DNA of 37,500 nucleotides from Alcanivorax sp. (GTDB taxonomy: Bacteria; Pseudomonadota; Gammaproteobacteria; Pseudomonadales; Alcanivoracaceae), in the NCBI GenBank assembly GCA_013823245.1, contig PNLU01000023.1:1-37500 (forward strand), given 5' to 3'. Shown here piece by piece: positions 17,281-25,268 of this stretch. The translations under genes were made by a program, and so were the position numbers. The stretch's first letter is position 1; every line of letters begins with the position of its first letter. The notes under the pieces were generated by a model that was not told the DNA's origin, ran no database searches, and was given only the letters and a program-made list of their open reading frames with translations.

Positions 17281-17970
17281 ATGGTCGGCAAGGGAATCCG
17301 TGTCTGTGTGGTCGAGGACGATGAAGACCTGCGCGAGGAGCTGGTCTGCGCTCTGTCGCGGGAGGGCTTCGAGGTAAGAGCCTTTCCGGGGTCACGGGAG
17401 CTCTACGCCGCGCTGCTGCAACAGGGCACCGACCTGCTGCTGCTTGATCTGGGCCTGCCCGGCGAAGATGGCCATACCATCATGCGCCGCCTCAGGGATG
17501 CCATGCCCATCGGTATCGTGATCTGTTCTGCCCGCAGTGCCGTGGATGAACGTGTCGTCAGCATGATGACCGGCGCCGATGCCTATCTGGTCAAACCCGT
17601 GGACATGCGCGAACTGGTCGCCACACTGATCAGTGTTCATCGTCGTCTCACCCGGGCCACGGCGGCCGCCCTCCCCGAGGTCAACGGCTGGTCGCTGACC
17701 GATAATGGCTGGAGCCTGCAATCGCCGGATGGCACCACCCTCCCGTTGAGCCCTTCCGAGGGCACGGTACTGCGACTGCTGTTTACCACGCCGGGCCAGC
17801 CGGTCCCCCGTGACCATATCGTCCAGGCCCTCGGCCACAACAGTGACTATTATCTGGATCATCGCCTGGACATGCTGTTCAGCCGTCTGCGCCGCAAGGT
17901 TCGCGAACATTGCGGTGAGCGTCTGCCGCTGCGCGCCGTGCGTGGCGTCGGTTTTATTCTGCGCCCCTGA
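17281..17970 (+). CDS. OmpR/PhoB-family response regulator
   Basis: A 229-aa two-component regulator. The receiver domain (about 5-120) has the acidic pair around E12-D13-D14, phosphorylated D56 in LLLLDLGLPGEDG, S83 and K105 in YLVKPVD. The winged-helix DNA-binding domain (about 140-229) ends in LPLRAVRGVGFILRP, the typical C-terminus of the group. It is divergent from the sensor kinase, its probable partner, with about 42 bases between the ATGs. Downstream of it, on the same strand, is the giant adhesin-OmpA gene, with 11-bp-spaced GTGAGT repeats that could be its binding site. It acts in the cytoplasm on DNA. Confidence 0.92.
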   Translation: MVGKGIRVCVVEDDEDLREELVCALSREGFEVRAFPGSRELYAALLQQGTDLLLLDLGLPGEDGHTIMRRLRDAMPIGIVICSARSAVDERVVSMMTGADAYLVKPVDMRELVATLISVHRRLTRATAAALPEVNGWSLTDNGWSLQSPDGTTLPLSPSEGTVLRLLFTTPGQPVPRDHIVQALGHNSDYYLDHRLDMLFSRLRRKVREHCGERLPLRAVRGVGFILRP

Positions 17971-18015
17971 TTCTCCACCGCCGGACCCGCCCTTCGCAAT
18001 GCCCCATGTCGCAAT

Positions 18016-18078
18016 GTGAGTTTGCGGTGAGTTTCGCAAGGCTTCGTGAGTGTCCCCCTTGCCCGTGCCCTCTAGATT
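18016..18078 (+). promoter_or_regulatory. candidate response-regulator binding repeats and promoter of the giant gene
   Basis: Three GTGAGT copies occur at 18016, 18027 and 18046. The first two extend to GTGAGTTT and are 11 bases apart, one helical turn, as in OmpR/PhoB sites. TAGATT (18073-18078) is a possible -10, and the third copy then ends near the -35 position, where no consensus hexamer is seen. A promoter that needs activation would look like this. About 75 bases of leader would follow before the ATG. Confidence 0.4.
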
Positions 18079-18153
18079 AGCCCACTGGTCACTGGGCCGG
18101 TTATTTCCGTGTTTTGCGCCCAGCCAATAAAAAAGATTCAGGGGGATTTTCCG

Positions 18154-21100
18154 ATGCATTTGCCTGCAAGCGGCTGCAAAGCTCGCCTTGCGTGGCTGGT
18201 GCTGGCCTTGCTGACAACGCTGTCCAGCGTTGCCGGGGCCGACATCATCCGCGCCTTCGATACCCGCGCCAGCTTCGACCAGCGCGGCGACATCCAGCTG
18301 GTCGGCAATACCTTGCTGACCTGCACCGGCTCCGGCTGTGCCGCCATCCAGAATGGCACCGACACCGGTGGCAATGCCCATAACGGCAATCGCAACATGG
18401 TGTACGTCAATGTTGACGCCATGGCCGGATTCCCCAATTCATCCTCCGCCGATCTGGTGTTGCCGCCAGGCGCCACGGTGCAGTTTGCCGGGCTCTACTG
18501 GGGCGCCAGGGCCGCGCAGACGTCGACAACCCGCGGCGATATCCGCTTCCGGGTGCCCGGCACGCCCGGCTACCACGCGATCAATGCCGAGGTGGTGGAC
18601 ACGGTCCCGAATCAGTGGACCAACGCCTCCTCTCATCCCTACCAGGCCATGGCCGACGTCACCGCCCTGGTGGCTGCGGCCGGTTCCGGCACCTACACCG
18701 TTGCCGACCTGACCGCCAACAGCGGTAACGGCGGCACCCTGGGCAACTACGGCGGCTGGGGTCTGGTGGTGATCTATCAGGACAGCAGCCAGCCGTTTCG
18801 TCGTCTGATGGTCTATGACGGCGCTGCGGAAGTGGACAACAGCAACAATGTGAACATCACCGTGGAAGGGCTGCTCACCCCGCTCACCGGTGCCTTCAGC
18901 ACCTATCTCGGTGCACTGGTCTGGGAGGGCGACCTGAGTTACTCCGGCGATCAGTTCCGCCTGAACGGCACGGCCCTGAGCGACGCCCTGAACCCTTCCA
19001 ATAACTTCTGGAACAGCACCATTACCCGGCTGGGCCAGCACATCACCAACAAGAACCCGCATTACATCAATCAGTTGGCGGTGGATATCAACTATGTGGA
19101 TGCCTCGGGCATCCTCGCCAATGGTGCTGACTCCGCCACCCTGACCTTCTCGACCAACATGGATGCCTATGCGCCGCATGCCGTGGCGTTCGTGGTCGAA
19201 TTGCACGCGCCTGACCTGATCACCTCGCTGGATATCGACGGCGTGGACGTCAACGGCGGCCTGCTGTTGCCCGGTGATGAAATCGAATACACCATCGCCT
19301 TCAGCAACACCGGCGCCGACGATGCCACCAACGTGCTGCTCGAAGCACCACTGCCTGCAGGGGTGACCTTTGTGCCGGACAACCTTGAAATCATCACCAA
19401 TGCCAGCGGCGCCCCGGTAGGACAGCAAACCGACGCCGTGGGCGATGACCTGGCCGAATTCGATGGCAACAGCGTGATATTTCGTGCGGGCACCGGCGCC
19501 TCCGCCTCCCAGGGCGGCGTCATGCCCGTGGGTGAAAGCGCCAGCCTGCGCTTCCGGGTGCAGGTGGATAACACGCCGTCCGTGGTCGGCGAGACCCTGT
19601 CCAGCGATGTCTTCGTGACCTACAACTCCGCCACGCTTGGCACAGAGTACAACGCGTCCGGCAGCGTCACCCTCAACCTCAGCGTCGCCAGCGAAACCGA
19701 GATCGAGGACGAGCTCGAACTGACCCTGCTGGATATCACTGCCGGTACACCCACCAGCGTCACGGTGGGCGGGCAGTTGACCTACACCTTTACCGTCGCC
19801 AACAGCGGCAACCTGAGCATCAGCAACCTGAGCCTGGATATCGATCTGCCGGTGACTGGCATCAGTTGCACAGACACCAGCCTGGCGCCTTCGGCCCAGA
19901 CGACCTGCCAGGCCACAGTGACCCTGACCCAGGACATGCTCGATAACGAGGAAGTCAGCTTCAACGCCAGCGCCACCGCCACCGGGCCGACGGGCACATT
20001 CAGTTCCGGCACCGTCAGCGAGACCACCCCGCTGGACATGCCTCCGGAGCTGGTCAGCATTGCCCGCTTTGCGCCGGTGGATGCGCTCACCAATGTTGAT
20101 CCGGTCGGCTTCCTCGTGACCTTCAGCAAGAACGTCACCAACGTCGATGCCTCTGACTTCCTGCCCGTCGGCAGCGCCGCCGGATCGGCCTCGATCCTGA
20201 GCGTGGCCACGCAGGGCGGCGCGCACAGCTATCTGGTGACCGTCACCGGCGTTGCCGAAGCGAACGGCACACTGGGGCTGGCGCTGGCGCCGACCCATGA
20301 TATCGAGGACAGCGCTGGCGCCACCCTGGTGGACCTTGCACCCACCGGCATCAACCAGACCTATACGCTGGACAACACACCGCCCCCCGTCCCTGTGGTG
20401 AGCGGCATCAGCGAGGACACCGGCATCAGCGACAGTGACGGCATTACCCAGGACAACACCCTGCTGTTCCATGGCACCGGTGAAGCAGACAGCCTGATCA
20501 ATGTCTACCTGGATGGCACACCGCTGGGCACCGCGCTGGTCGACAGCAATGGCCTGTGGACCTTTGACCACAGCGGCACCACGCTGCCTGATGGCACCTA
20601 CGCCATCACCGCCACCGCCGAGGACAGCCTGGGCAATACCTCGGCACCGTCCGCCGCGCTGACCGTGGTGGTCGATACCGAAGCGCCCGTTCCGACACTG
20701 GATCAGGACGGCGCTGAACTGAACGACAGCACCCCCACCCTGACCGGCACCACCGAACCGGGCGCCACCGTAGTCGTCGAGGTGGACGGGGAAACCTACA
20801 CCACCACTGCCGATGCGACGACCGGCCAATGGACTGTCACCGTCACCGAAGAACTCGCGGACGGACAGCATCCGGTGGAGATCACCATTACCGATCTGGC
20901 CGGCAACAGCGGCAACAACAGCTTTACCCTGAGCATCGATGGCGAGCCGCCGGTGGTGGAAAGCATCCAGCGGCATGCGCCCACCGAGGAAATCACCAGC
21001 GCCAATACGGTGACTTTCCTGGTGACTTTTGATGAAGAAGTGTTTGGTGTCGACGCCACTGACTTCGTGCTCACCGGCTCTGCCGCGACAGGTGCGATCA

Positions 21101-24100
21101 TCAGCAACCTGACACCGCAGGCCGGTGGCACCCAGTACCTGGTGGAGATCAGCGGCATCGATAATGCCGACGGCGCCCTCGGTCTGGCGATCAGCGCCAC
21201 CGCCGACATTCTCGACAGCCACGGCAATGCCCTGACCCCGGCCGTACCGCCGGTCAACGAAGGCTACGTGCTGGACAATACCGCGCCGGCACTCGATGTG
21301 GCGGTGATCGAGGATGACACCCTGACCCTGCATTTCGACGAAACCCTGGACAACACCAGTGTACCCTCGGCAGGCGACTTCACGGTGCTGGTGGACGGTG
21401 ACCCAATCACTGTCACGGGTGTCTCCGTGGTTGACGACACCGTCGTGCTGACCCTGGAAGATGGTATTTCCAGCAACGCCACTGTCACCGTCAGCTATAC
21501 ACCGGGCAGCAACCCGATTGTGGATCTGGCAGGCAACCCGGCGGACAGCTTCAGCGGTGAACCCGTCACCAATGACACCGAAGACAATGTGCCGCCGCGT
21601 CTGGACAACATCACTCGTCACGACCCGGTGGATGCCCTGACCAACGCCAACAGCGTCACTTTCCTCGTTACCTTCGATGAAGACGTGACCAACGTCGCCA
21701 TCAGCAGCTTCGAGGCCACGGGCGCTGGCGCCACCACCGCGACCATCGACAATGTCACCGCCCTCAGCGGCAACAGCTATACCGTGACCGTAGGCGGTAT
21801 CGATGAAGCCAATGGTGAACTGGGTCTGATGCTCTCCAGCATGCAGAGCATTGAAGACCTGGCCGGTAACCTGCTGGTGGACCCGAGCGCTCTCGGCAAC
21901 AGCGAGACCTATACCCTCGACAACACGCCACCCGCCGTGCCTGCCATCACCGGCATCAGCGAAGATACCGGCATCAGCGATAACGATGGCATCACCAGCG
22001 ACAACACCCTGGTGTTCCACGGCACGGGTGAGCCCGACAGCCTGATCACCGTCTATCTGGATGATGTGGCAATTGGCACGGTTGTGGTCAACGGCGACGG
22101 CAACTGGTCTCTGGACCACACCGCCACTGCGCTGACCGATGGCACCTACACGGTCACCGCCACCGCCGAAGACGAACTGGGCAATACCTCCGAACTGTCC
22201 GATGAGTTCACCGTGGTGATCGTGACCCAGGTGGATGAACCCACCCTGGATCAGGACGGCAGCACGCTGGAGAACGGCACCCTGACCGGCACCACCTCGC
22301 CCCACGCCGAGGTCTGTGTGGCCATCAACAGCGAAGAGATCGCCTGTGTCACCGCCGACGAAAACGGCGACTGGACACTCGATCTGAACGAACTTGGTGT
22401 CGGCACCCATGACCTGGATATCACGGTCACCGACCCCGCCGGGAACGAGGAAAGCGGTTCCTTCACGGTCACCGTGGGCACACCGCCGACCCCGATCATC
22501 ACCGGCATCAGCGCGGATACCGGCGTCAGCAACAGCGATGGCATCACCAGCGACCATACACCGACGATTCACGGTACGGCACAAGCCGGGCATGCGGTAG
22601 ACGTTTACCTGGACGGCATCCAGATCGGCACCGCCCTGGTCGACCTGGACGGCCAGTGGTCACTGCCACACAGCGGTCAGCCTCTGGACGATGGCAGCTA
22701 TCTGATCACCGCCATCGCCGAAGACCTGCTAGGCAATGTATCGCTCCTGTCGCTGCCATTCGCGCTGACCATCGACACGGACACCAGTGTGCCGACACTG
22801 CATCAGGACGGCGAAACCCATGATGCCACGCCGACCCTGACCGGCGATGCCGAGCCCGGCGCCGAAATCACCGTGACCCTCGGCGGTGAGACCTGGACCA
22901 CCACGGCTGACAGCAACGGCCACTGGAGTGTGGAGCTTGTGGATGGCCTGCCCAACGGCGATTACGACGTCATCGTCGAGGCCACCGACACGGCAGGCAA
23001 TACCGCCTCGGGTGATTACACGCTCAGCATCGACGAAGCTCTGACCGTGCTGCGCCGGGTTGAACGTGATGACCCGCAGCAACGGGAAACCAATGCCAGC
23101 GAGGTGCATTTCCTGCTGGTATTCAGCGCCCCGGTCGCCGGCGTTGATGCCACCGATCTCATCCCCGACGGCCCCGTGGCGAGCGATGCGCTGATCACCA
23201 GCGTGACACCGCTGGGTATCAACGGCGACGGTGAAGCGGAATACCGCGTCACGCTGACGGTCTTCAACCAGCCGGATGGCGAACTGGGGCTGGCACTGGC
23301 GACCGATCACAGCATCATCGACCAGTACGGCAATGATCTGGGGCAGACCACGCCGGGCGTCAACCAGCGCTATCTGCTGGACAATCTTGCCCCGGAACTG
23401 GTGGAAGCCAGCGTCACCGGCAACAGCCTGCTGCTGACCTACGATGAGCCGCTCAGCGAGACCGCCCTGCCCGACACCAGCGACTTCACCGTCACTGTGG
23501 ATGGCACCACGGTACCGGTGACCAGCATCAGCGTCAGCGGCACGGGCGTGACCCTGACACTGGGGGCACCCGTTGCGCCGGGCGCTGCCGTGCAGCTCGC
23601 CTACACTCCGGGCAGCACGCCGGTCAGCGACCTGGCTGGCAACGGTGCCGCCGCCCTCAGCGACGTGGCCGTCATCAACCAGAGCCTGCGTGAAATCGAA
23701 ACCGGCCTGCGCGGTGTCGGCAGCAGTTCACTGGCCCTGCTGCTGCTCCTCGGCCTGGGCGGCGCGCTGCGCCGCAGCAGGCTGGCCCTGCTGATCGCGG
23801 TCAGCCTGCTGTCTTCCCAGGTGCTGGCCAACGACCACTACCCCTATGTCGGCGGCGGTATCGGTCAGTCACGGCTGAAGCCGGACACCGACAACACCGG
23901 CTACCGGGTGGACGACAAGACCGACACCGCACTGGATCTGTTTATCGGCTACCAGTGGCACCCGCACTGGAGCGCGGAACTGTCCTGGCATGATCTGGGC
24001 GCCGCCGAGCTCGAACCCACCCTGCCCGGCCTGGACCCGATCGATGTCGATTACCGCTTCCTTGGCCTGTCGGGCATCGGTTACCTCAAAGGCTTCGACT

Positions 24101-24984
24101 GGGATGCGCGCGGCTGGGACCTGTTTGGACGCCTCGGCCTCGGCACACTCGACACCTCCGGTAACGGCGGCGTCAGTGTCGATCAGGACAAGGACTGGCA
24201 GGTGTTTTTCGGTGCTGGCGTGGAATACCGCTTTGCCCGCGGCTGGGCCACGCGCCTGCAAGCCACCAGCTTTGACAAGGACGCCGCGGTGGTCACGCTG
24301 GATCTGCTCAAGCGATTCGGCCGCCGCCCGGCACCGCCTGCGCCACCACAGGACAGCGATGGGGACGGCGTGATCGACGAACTGGACCAGTGCCCGGATA
24401 CCCCGGCGGGTGTCCAGGTGGATGAGGTGGGTTGCCCCATCGACAGCGACGGCGATGGCGTACCGGATTATCTCGACCAGTGCCCGAACACGCCGCGTGG
24501 CGTCAAGGTGGACGACACCGGCTGTCCGCTGGACTCCGACGGTGACGGCGTACCTGATTACCGTGATGCCTGCCCCGGCACACCGCCCGGCGCGGTGGTG
24601 GACGAACAGGGATGCGAAGAGGCCTTTGCGCTGGAAGTCCGCAACATCCTGTTCGCGACCAACTCGGCGGCACTCACTGAGCGCGGCATGGCAGCCGTGG
24701 CACGGGTGGCCGAATATCTGGGCCAGAGCGACACCCGCTTGCGCATCGTGGCACACACCGACAGCCAGGGCGCTGCTGCGTATAACCAGCAGTTGTCTGA
24801 GCGGCGAGCGGCCAGCGTGATGGAAGCGCTGATCGCTCAGGGCGTGGACCCGACCCGGCTTGAATCACAGGGTCGTGGTGAGGAAGAACCCATTGCCGAC
24901 AACAGCACGGTGGAAGGCCGTCAGCAGAACCGTCGGGTGGAGTTCATCGTGCTCGAAGACGGCGTACTCGAAAACGGAGAGTAA
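18154..24984 (+). CDS. giant Ig-like repeat surface protein fused to a complete OmpA-family protein
   Basis: The product is 2276 aa. Signal peptide at 1-30 (ATG at 18154 follows AGGGGGA). An N-terminal beta-rich domain spans about 30-350. Two DUF11-like domains cover about 350-625. Twelve Ig-like modules of four kinds, two of them SwmB-like, run from about 630 to 1840. A hydrophobic segment (SSSLALLLLLGLGGALRRSR, 1857-1876) resembles C-terminal sorting signals. A second signal-like stretch ends in VLA at 1890-1892. After it come an OmpA-type barrel (about 1893-2060), three TSP3 repeats (DSDGDGVPD, about 2067-2155) and an OmpA peptidoglycan-binding domain (about 2160-2276, with ILFATNSAAL). 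It probably serves adhesion or surface structure. The frame is continuous across the junction. The role is inferred from architecture. Confidence 0.85.
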   Translation: MHLPASGCKARLAWLVLALLTTLSSVAGADIIRAFDTRASFDQRGDIQLVGNTLLTCTGSGCAAIQNGTDTGGNAHNGNRNMVYVNVDAMAGFPNSSSADLVLPPGATVQFAGLYWGARAAQTSTTRGDIRFRVPGTPGYHAINAEVVDTVPNQWTNASSHPYQAMADVTALVAAAGSGTYTVADLTANSGNGGTLGNYGGWGLVVIYQDSSQPFRRLMVYDGAAEVDNSNNVNITVEGLLTPLTGAFSTYLGALVWEGDLSYSGDQFRLNGTALSDALNPSNNFWNSTITRLGQHITNKNPHYINQLAVDINYVDASGILANGADSATLTFSTNMDAYAPHAVAFVVELHAPDLITSLDIDGVDVNGGLLLPGDEIEYTIAFSNTGADDATNVLLEAPLPAGVTFVPDNLEIITNASGAPVGQQTDAVGDDLAEFDGNSVIFRAGTGASASQGGVMPVGESASLRFRVQVDNTPSVVGETLSSDVFVTYNSATLGTEYNASGSVTLNLSVASETEIEDELELTLLDITAGTPTSVTVGGQLTYTFTVANSGNLSISNLSLDIDLPVTGISCTDTSLAPSAQTTCQATVTLTQDMLDNEEVSFNASATATGPTGTFSSGTVSETTPLDMPPELVSIARFAPVDALTNVDPVGFLVTFSKNVTNVDASDFLPVGSAAGSASILSVATQGGAHSYLVTVTGVAEANGTLGLALAPTHDIEDSAGATLVDLAPTGINQTYTLDNTPPPVPVVSGISEDTGISDSDGITQDNTLLFHGTGEADSLINVYLDGTPLGTALVDSNGLWTFDHSGTTLPDGTYAITATAEDSLGNTSAPSAALTVVVDTEAPVPTLDQDGAELNDSTPTLTGTTEPGATVVVEVDGETYTTTADATTGQWTVTVTEELADGQHPVEITITDLAGNSGNNSFTLSIDGEPPVVESIQRHAPTEEITSANTVTFLVTFDEEVFGVDATDFVLTGSAATGAIISNLTPQAGGTQYLVEISGIDNADGALGLAISATADILDSHGNALTPAVPPVNEGYVLDNTAPALDVAVIEDDTLTLHFDETLDNTSVPSAGDFTVLVDGDPITVTGVSVVDDTVVLTLEDGISSNATVTVSYTPGSNPIVDLAGNPADSFSGEPVTNDTEDNVPPRLDNITRHDPVDALTNANSVTFLVTFDEDVTNVAISSFEATGAGATTATIDNVTALSGNSYTVTVGGIDEANGELGLMLSSMQSIEDLAGNLLVDPSALGNSETYTLDNTPPAVPAITGISEDTGISDNDGITSDNTLVFHGTGEPDSLITVYLDDVAIGTVVVNGDGNWSLDHTATALTDGTYTVTATAEDELGNTSELSDEFTVVIVTQVDEPTLDQDGSTLENGTLTGTTSPHAEVCVAINSEEIACVTADENGDWTLDLNELGVGTHDLDITVTDPAGNEESGSFTVTVGTPPTPIITGISADTGVSNSDGITSDHTPTIHGTAQAGHAVDVYLDGIQIGTALVDLDGQWSLPHSGQPLDDGSYLITAIAEDLLGNVSLLSLPFALTIDTDTSVPTLHQDGETHDATPTLTGDAEPGAEITVTLGGETWTTTADSNGHWSVELVDGLPNGDYDVIVEATDTAGNTASGDYTLSIDEALTVLRRVERDDPQQRETNASEVHFLLVFSAPVAGVDATDLIPDGPVASDALITSVTPLGINGDGEAEYRVTLTVFNQPDGELGLALATDHSIIDQYGNDLGQTTPGVNQRYLLDNLAPELVEASVTGNSLLLTYDEPLSETALPDTSDFTVTVDGTTVPVTSISVSGTGVTLTLGAPVAPGAAVQLAYTPGSTPVSDLAGNGAAALSDVAVINQSLREIETGLRGVGSSSLALLLLLGLGGALRRSRLALLIAVSLLSSQVLANDHYPYVGGGIGQSRLKPDTDNTGYRVDDKTDTALDLFIGYQWHPHWSAELSWHDLGAAELEPTLPGLDPIDVDYRFLGLSGIGYLKGFDWDARGWDLFGRLGLGTLDTSGNGGVSVDQDKDWQVFFGAGVEYRFARGWATRLQATSFDKDAAVVTLDLLKRFGRRPAPPAPPQDSDGDGVIDELDQCPDTPAGVQVDEVGCPIDSDGDGVPDYLDQCPNTPRGVKVDDTGCPLDSDGDGVPDYRDACPGTPPGAVVDEQGCEEAFALEVRNILFATNSAALTERGMAAVARVAEYLGQSDTRLRIVAHTDSQGAAAYNQQLSERRAASVMEALIAQGVDPTRLESQGRGEEEPIADNSTVEGRQQNRRVEFIVLEDGVLENGE

Positions 24985-24986
24985 CC

Positions 24987-25247
24987 ATGAGCACTCGGAG
25001 TCATGCCTATTCTTCCAGCTTCAAGGCGATGGTGGCTCTGAGTGCCCAGCGTTCGCAACGTCCCCTGACCGAACTCGCCCGCGAGTTCGGTCTGCCACCC
25101 CAGCTTGTCGAGCAGTGGCAAGAGGAACTGAAGACCAACGCCTTTCTTCTGTTTGAAAAACAGGTCTTTTCAAAACCGGCACCAACACCTGACAGCCGTC
25201 TGTTATGGGAACTGAAAATCTTCGATGATTTCCAGGCCGGTTGCTGA
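24987..25247 (+). CDS. IS3 OrfA-like helix-turn-helix protein (possible domesticated transposase fragment)
   Basis: An 86-aa protein whose first two thirds match the HTH_Tnp_1 domain of IS3-family OrfA: YSSSFKAMVALSAQRSQRPL, then TELAREFGLPPQLVEQWQEEL. The tail differs from OrfA and has no leucine zipper. No OrfB, inverted repeats or target duplication are seen around it. Its ATG lies two bases after the stop codon of the giant gene, so it is likely cotranslated with it. It may be a domesticated DNA-binding protein or a decayed insertion sequence. It converges with the GNAT-nitrilase gene. Confidence 0.75.
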   Translation: MSTRSHAYSSSFKAMVALSAQRSQRPLTELAREFGLPPQLVEQWQEELKTNAFLLFEKQVFSKPAPTPDSRLLWELKIFDDFQAGC

Positions 25248-25268
25248 CCCGCGATACACCGCGCCGGA

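Noticed and set aside
18439-22593. 1384-aa open frame on the minus strand inside the giant gene
   Set aside because: It is antisense to a well-supported repeat protein. Its low complexity mirrors the repeat codons, and high-GC third-position bias keeps such frames open. No ribosome binding site or domain is seen.
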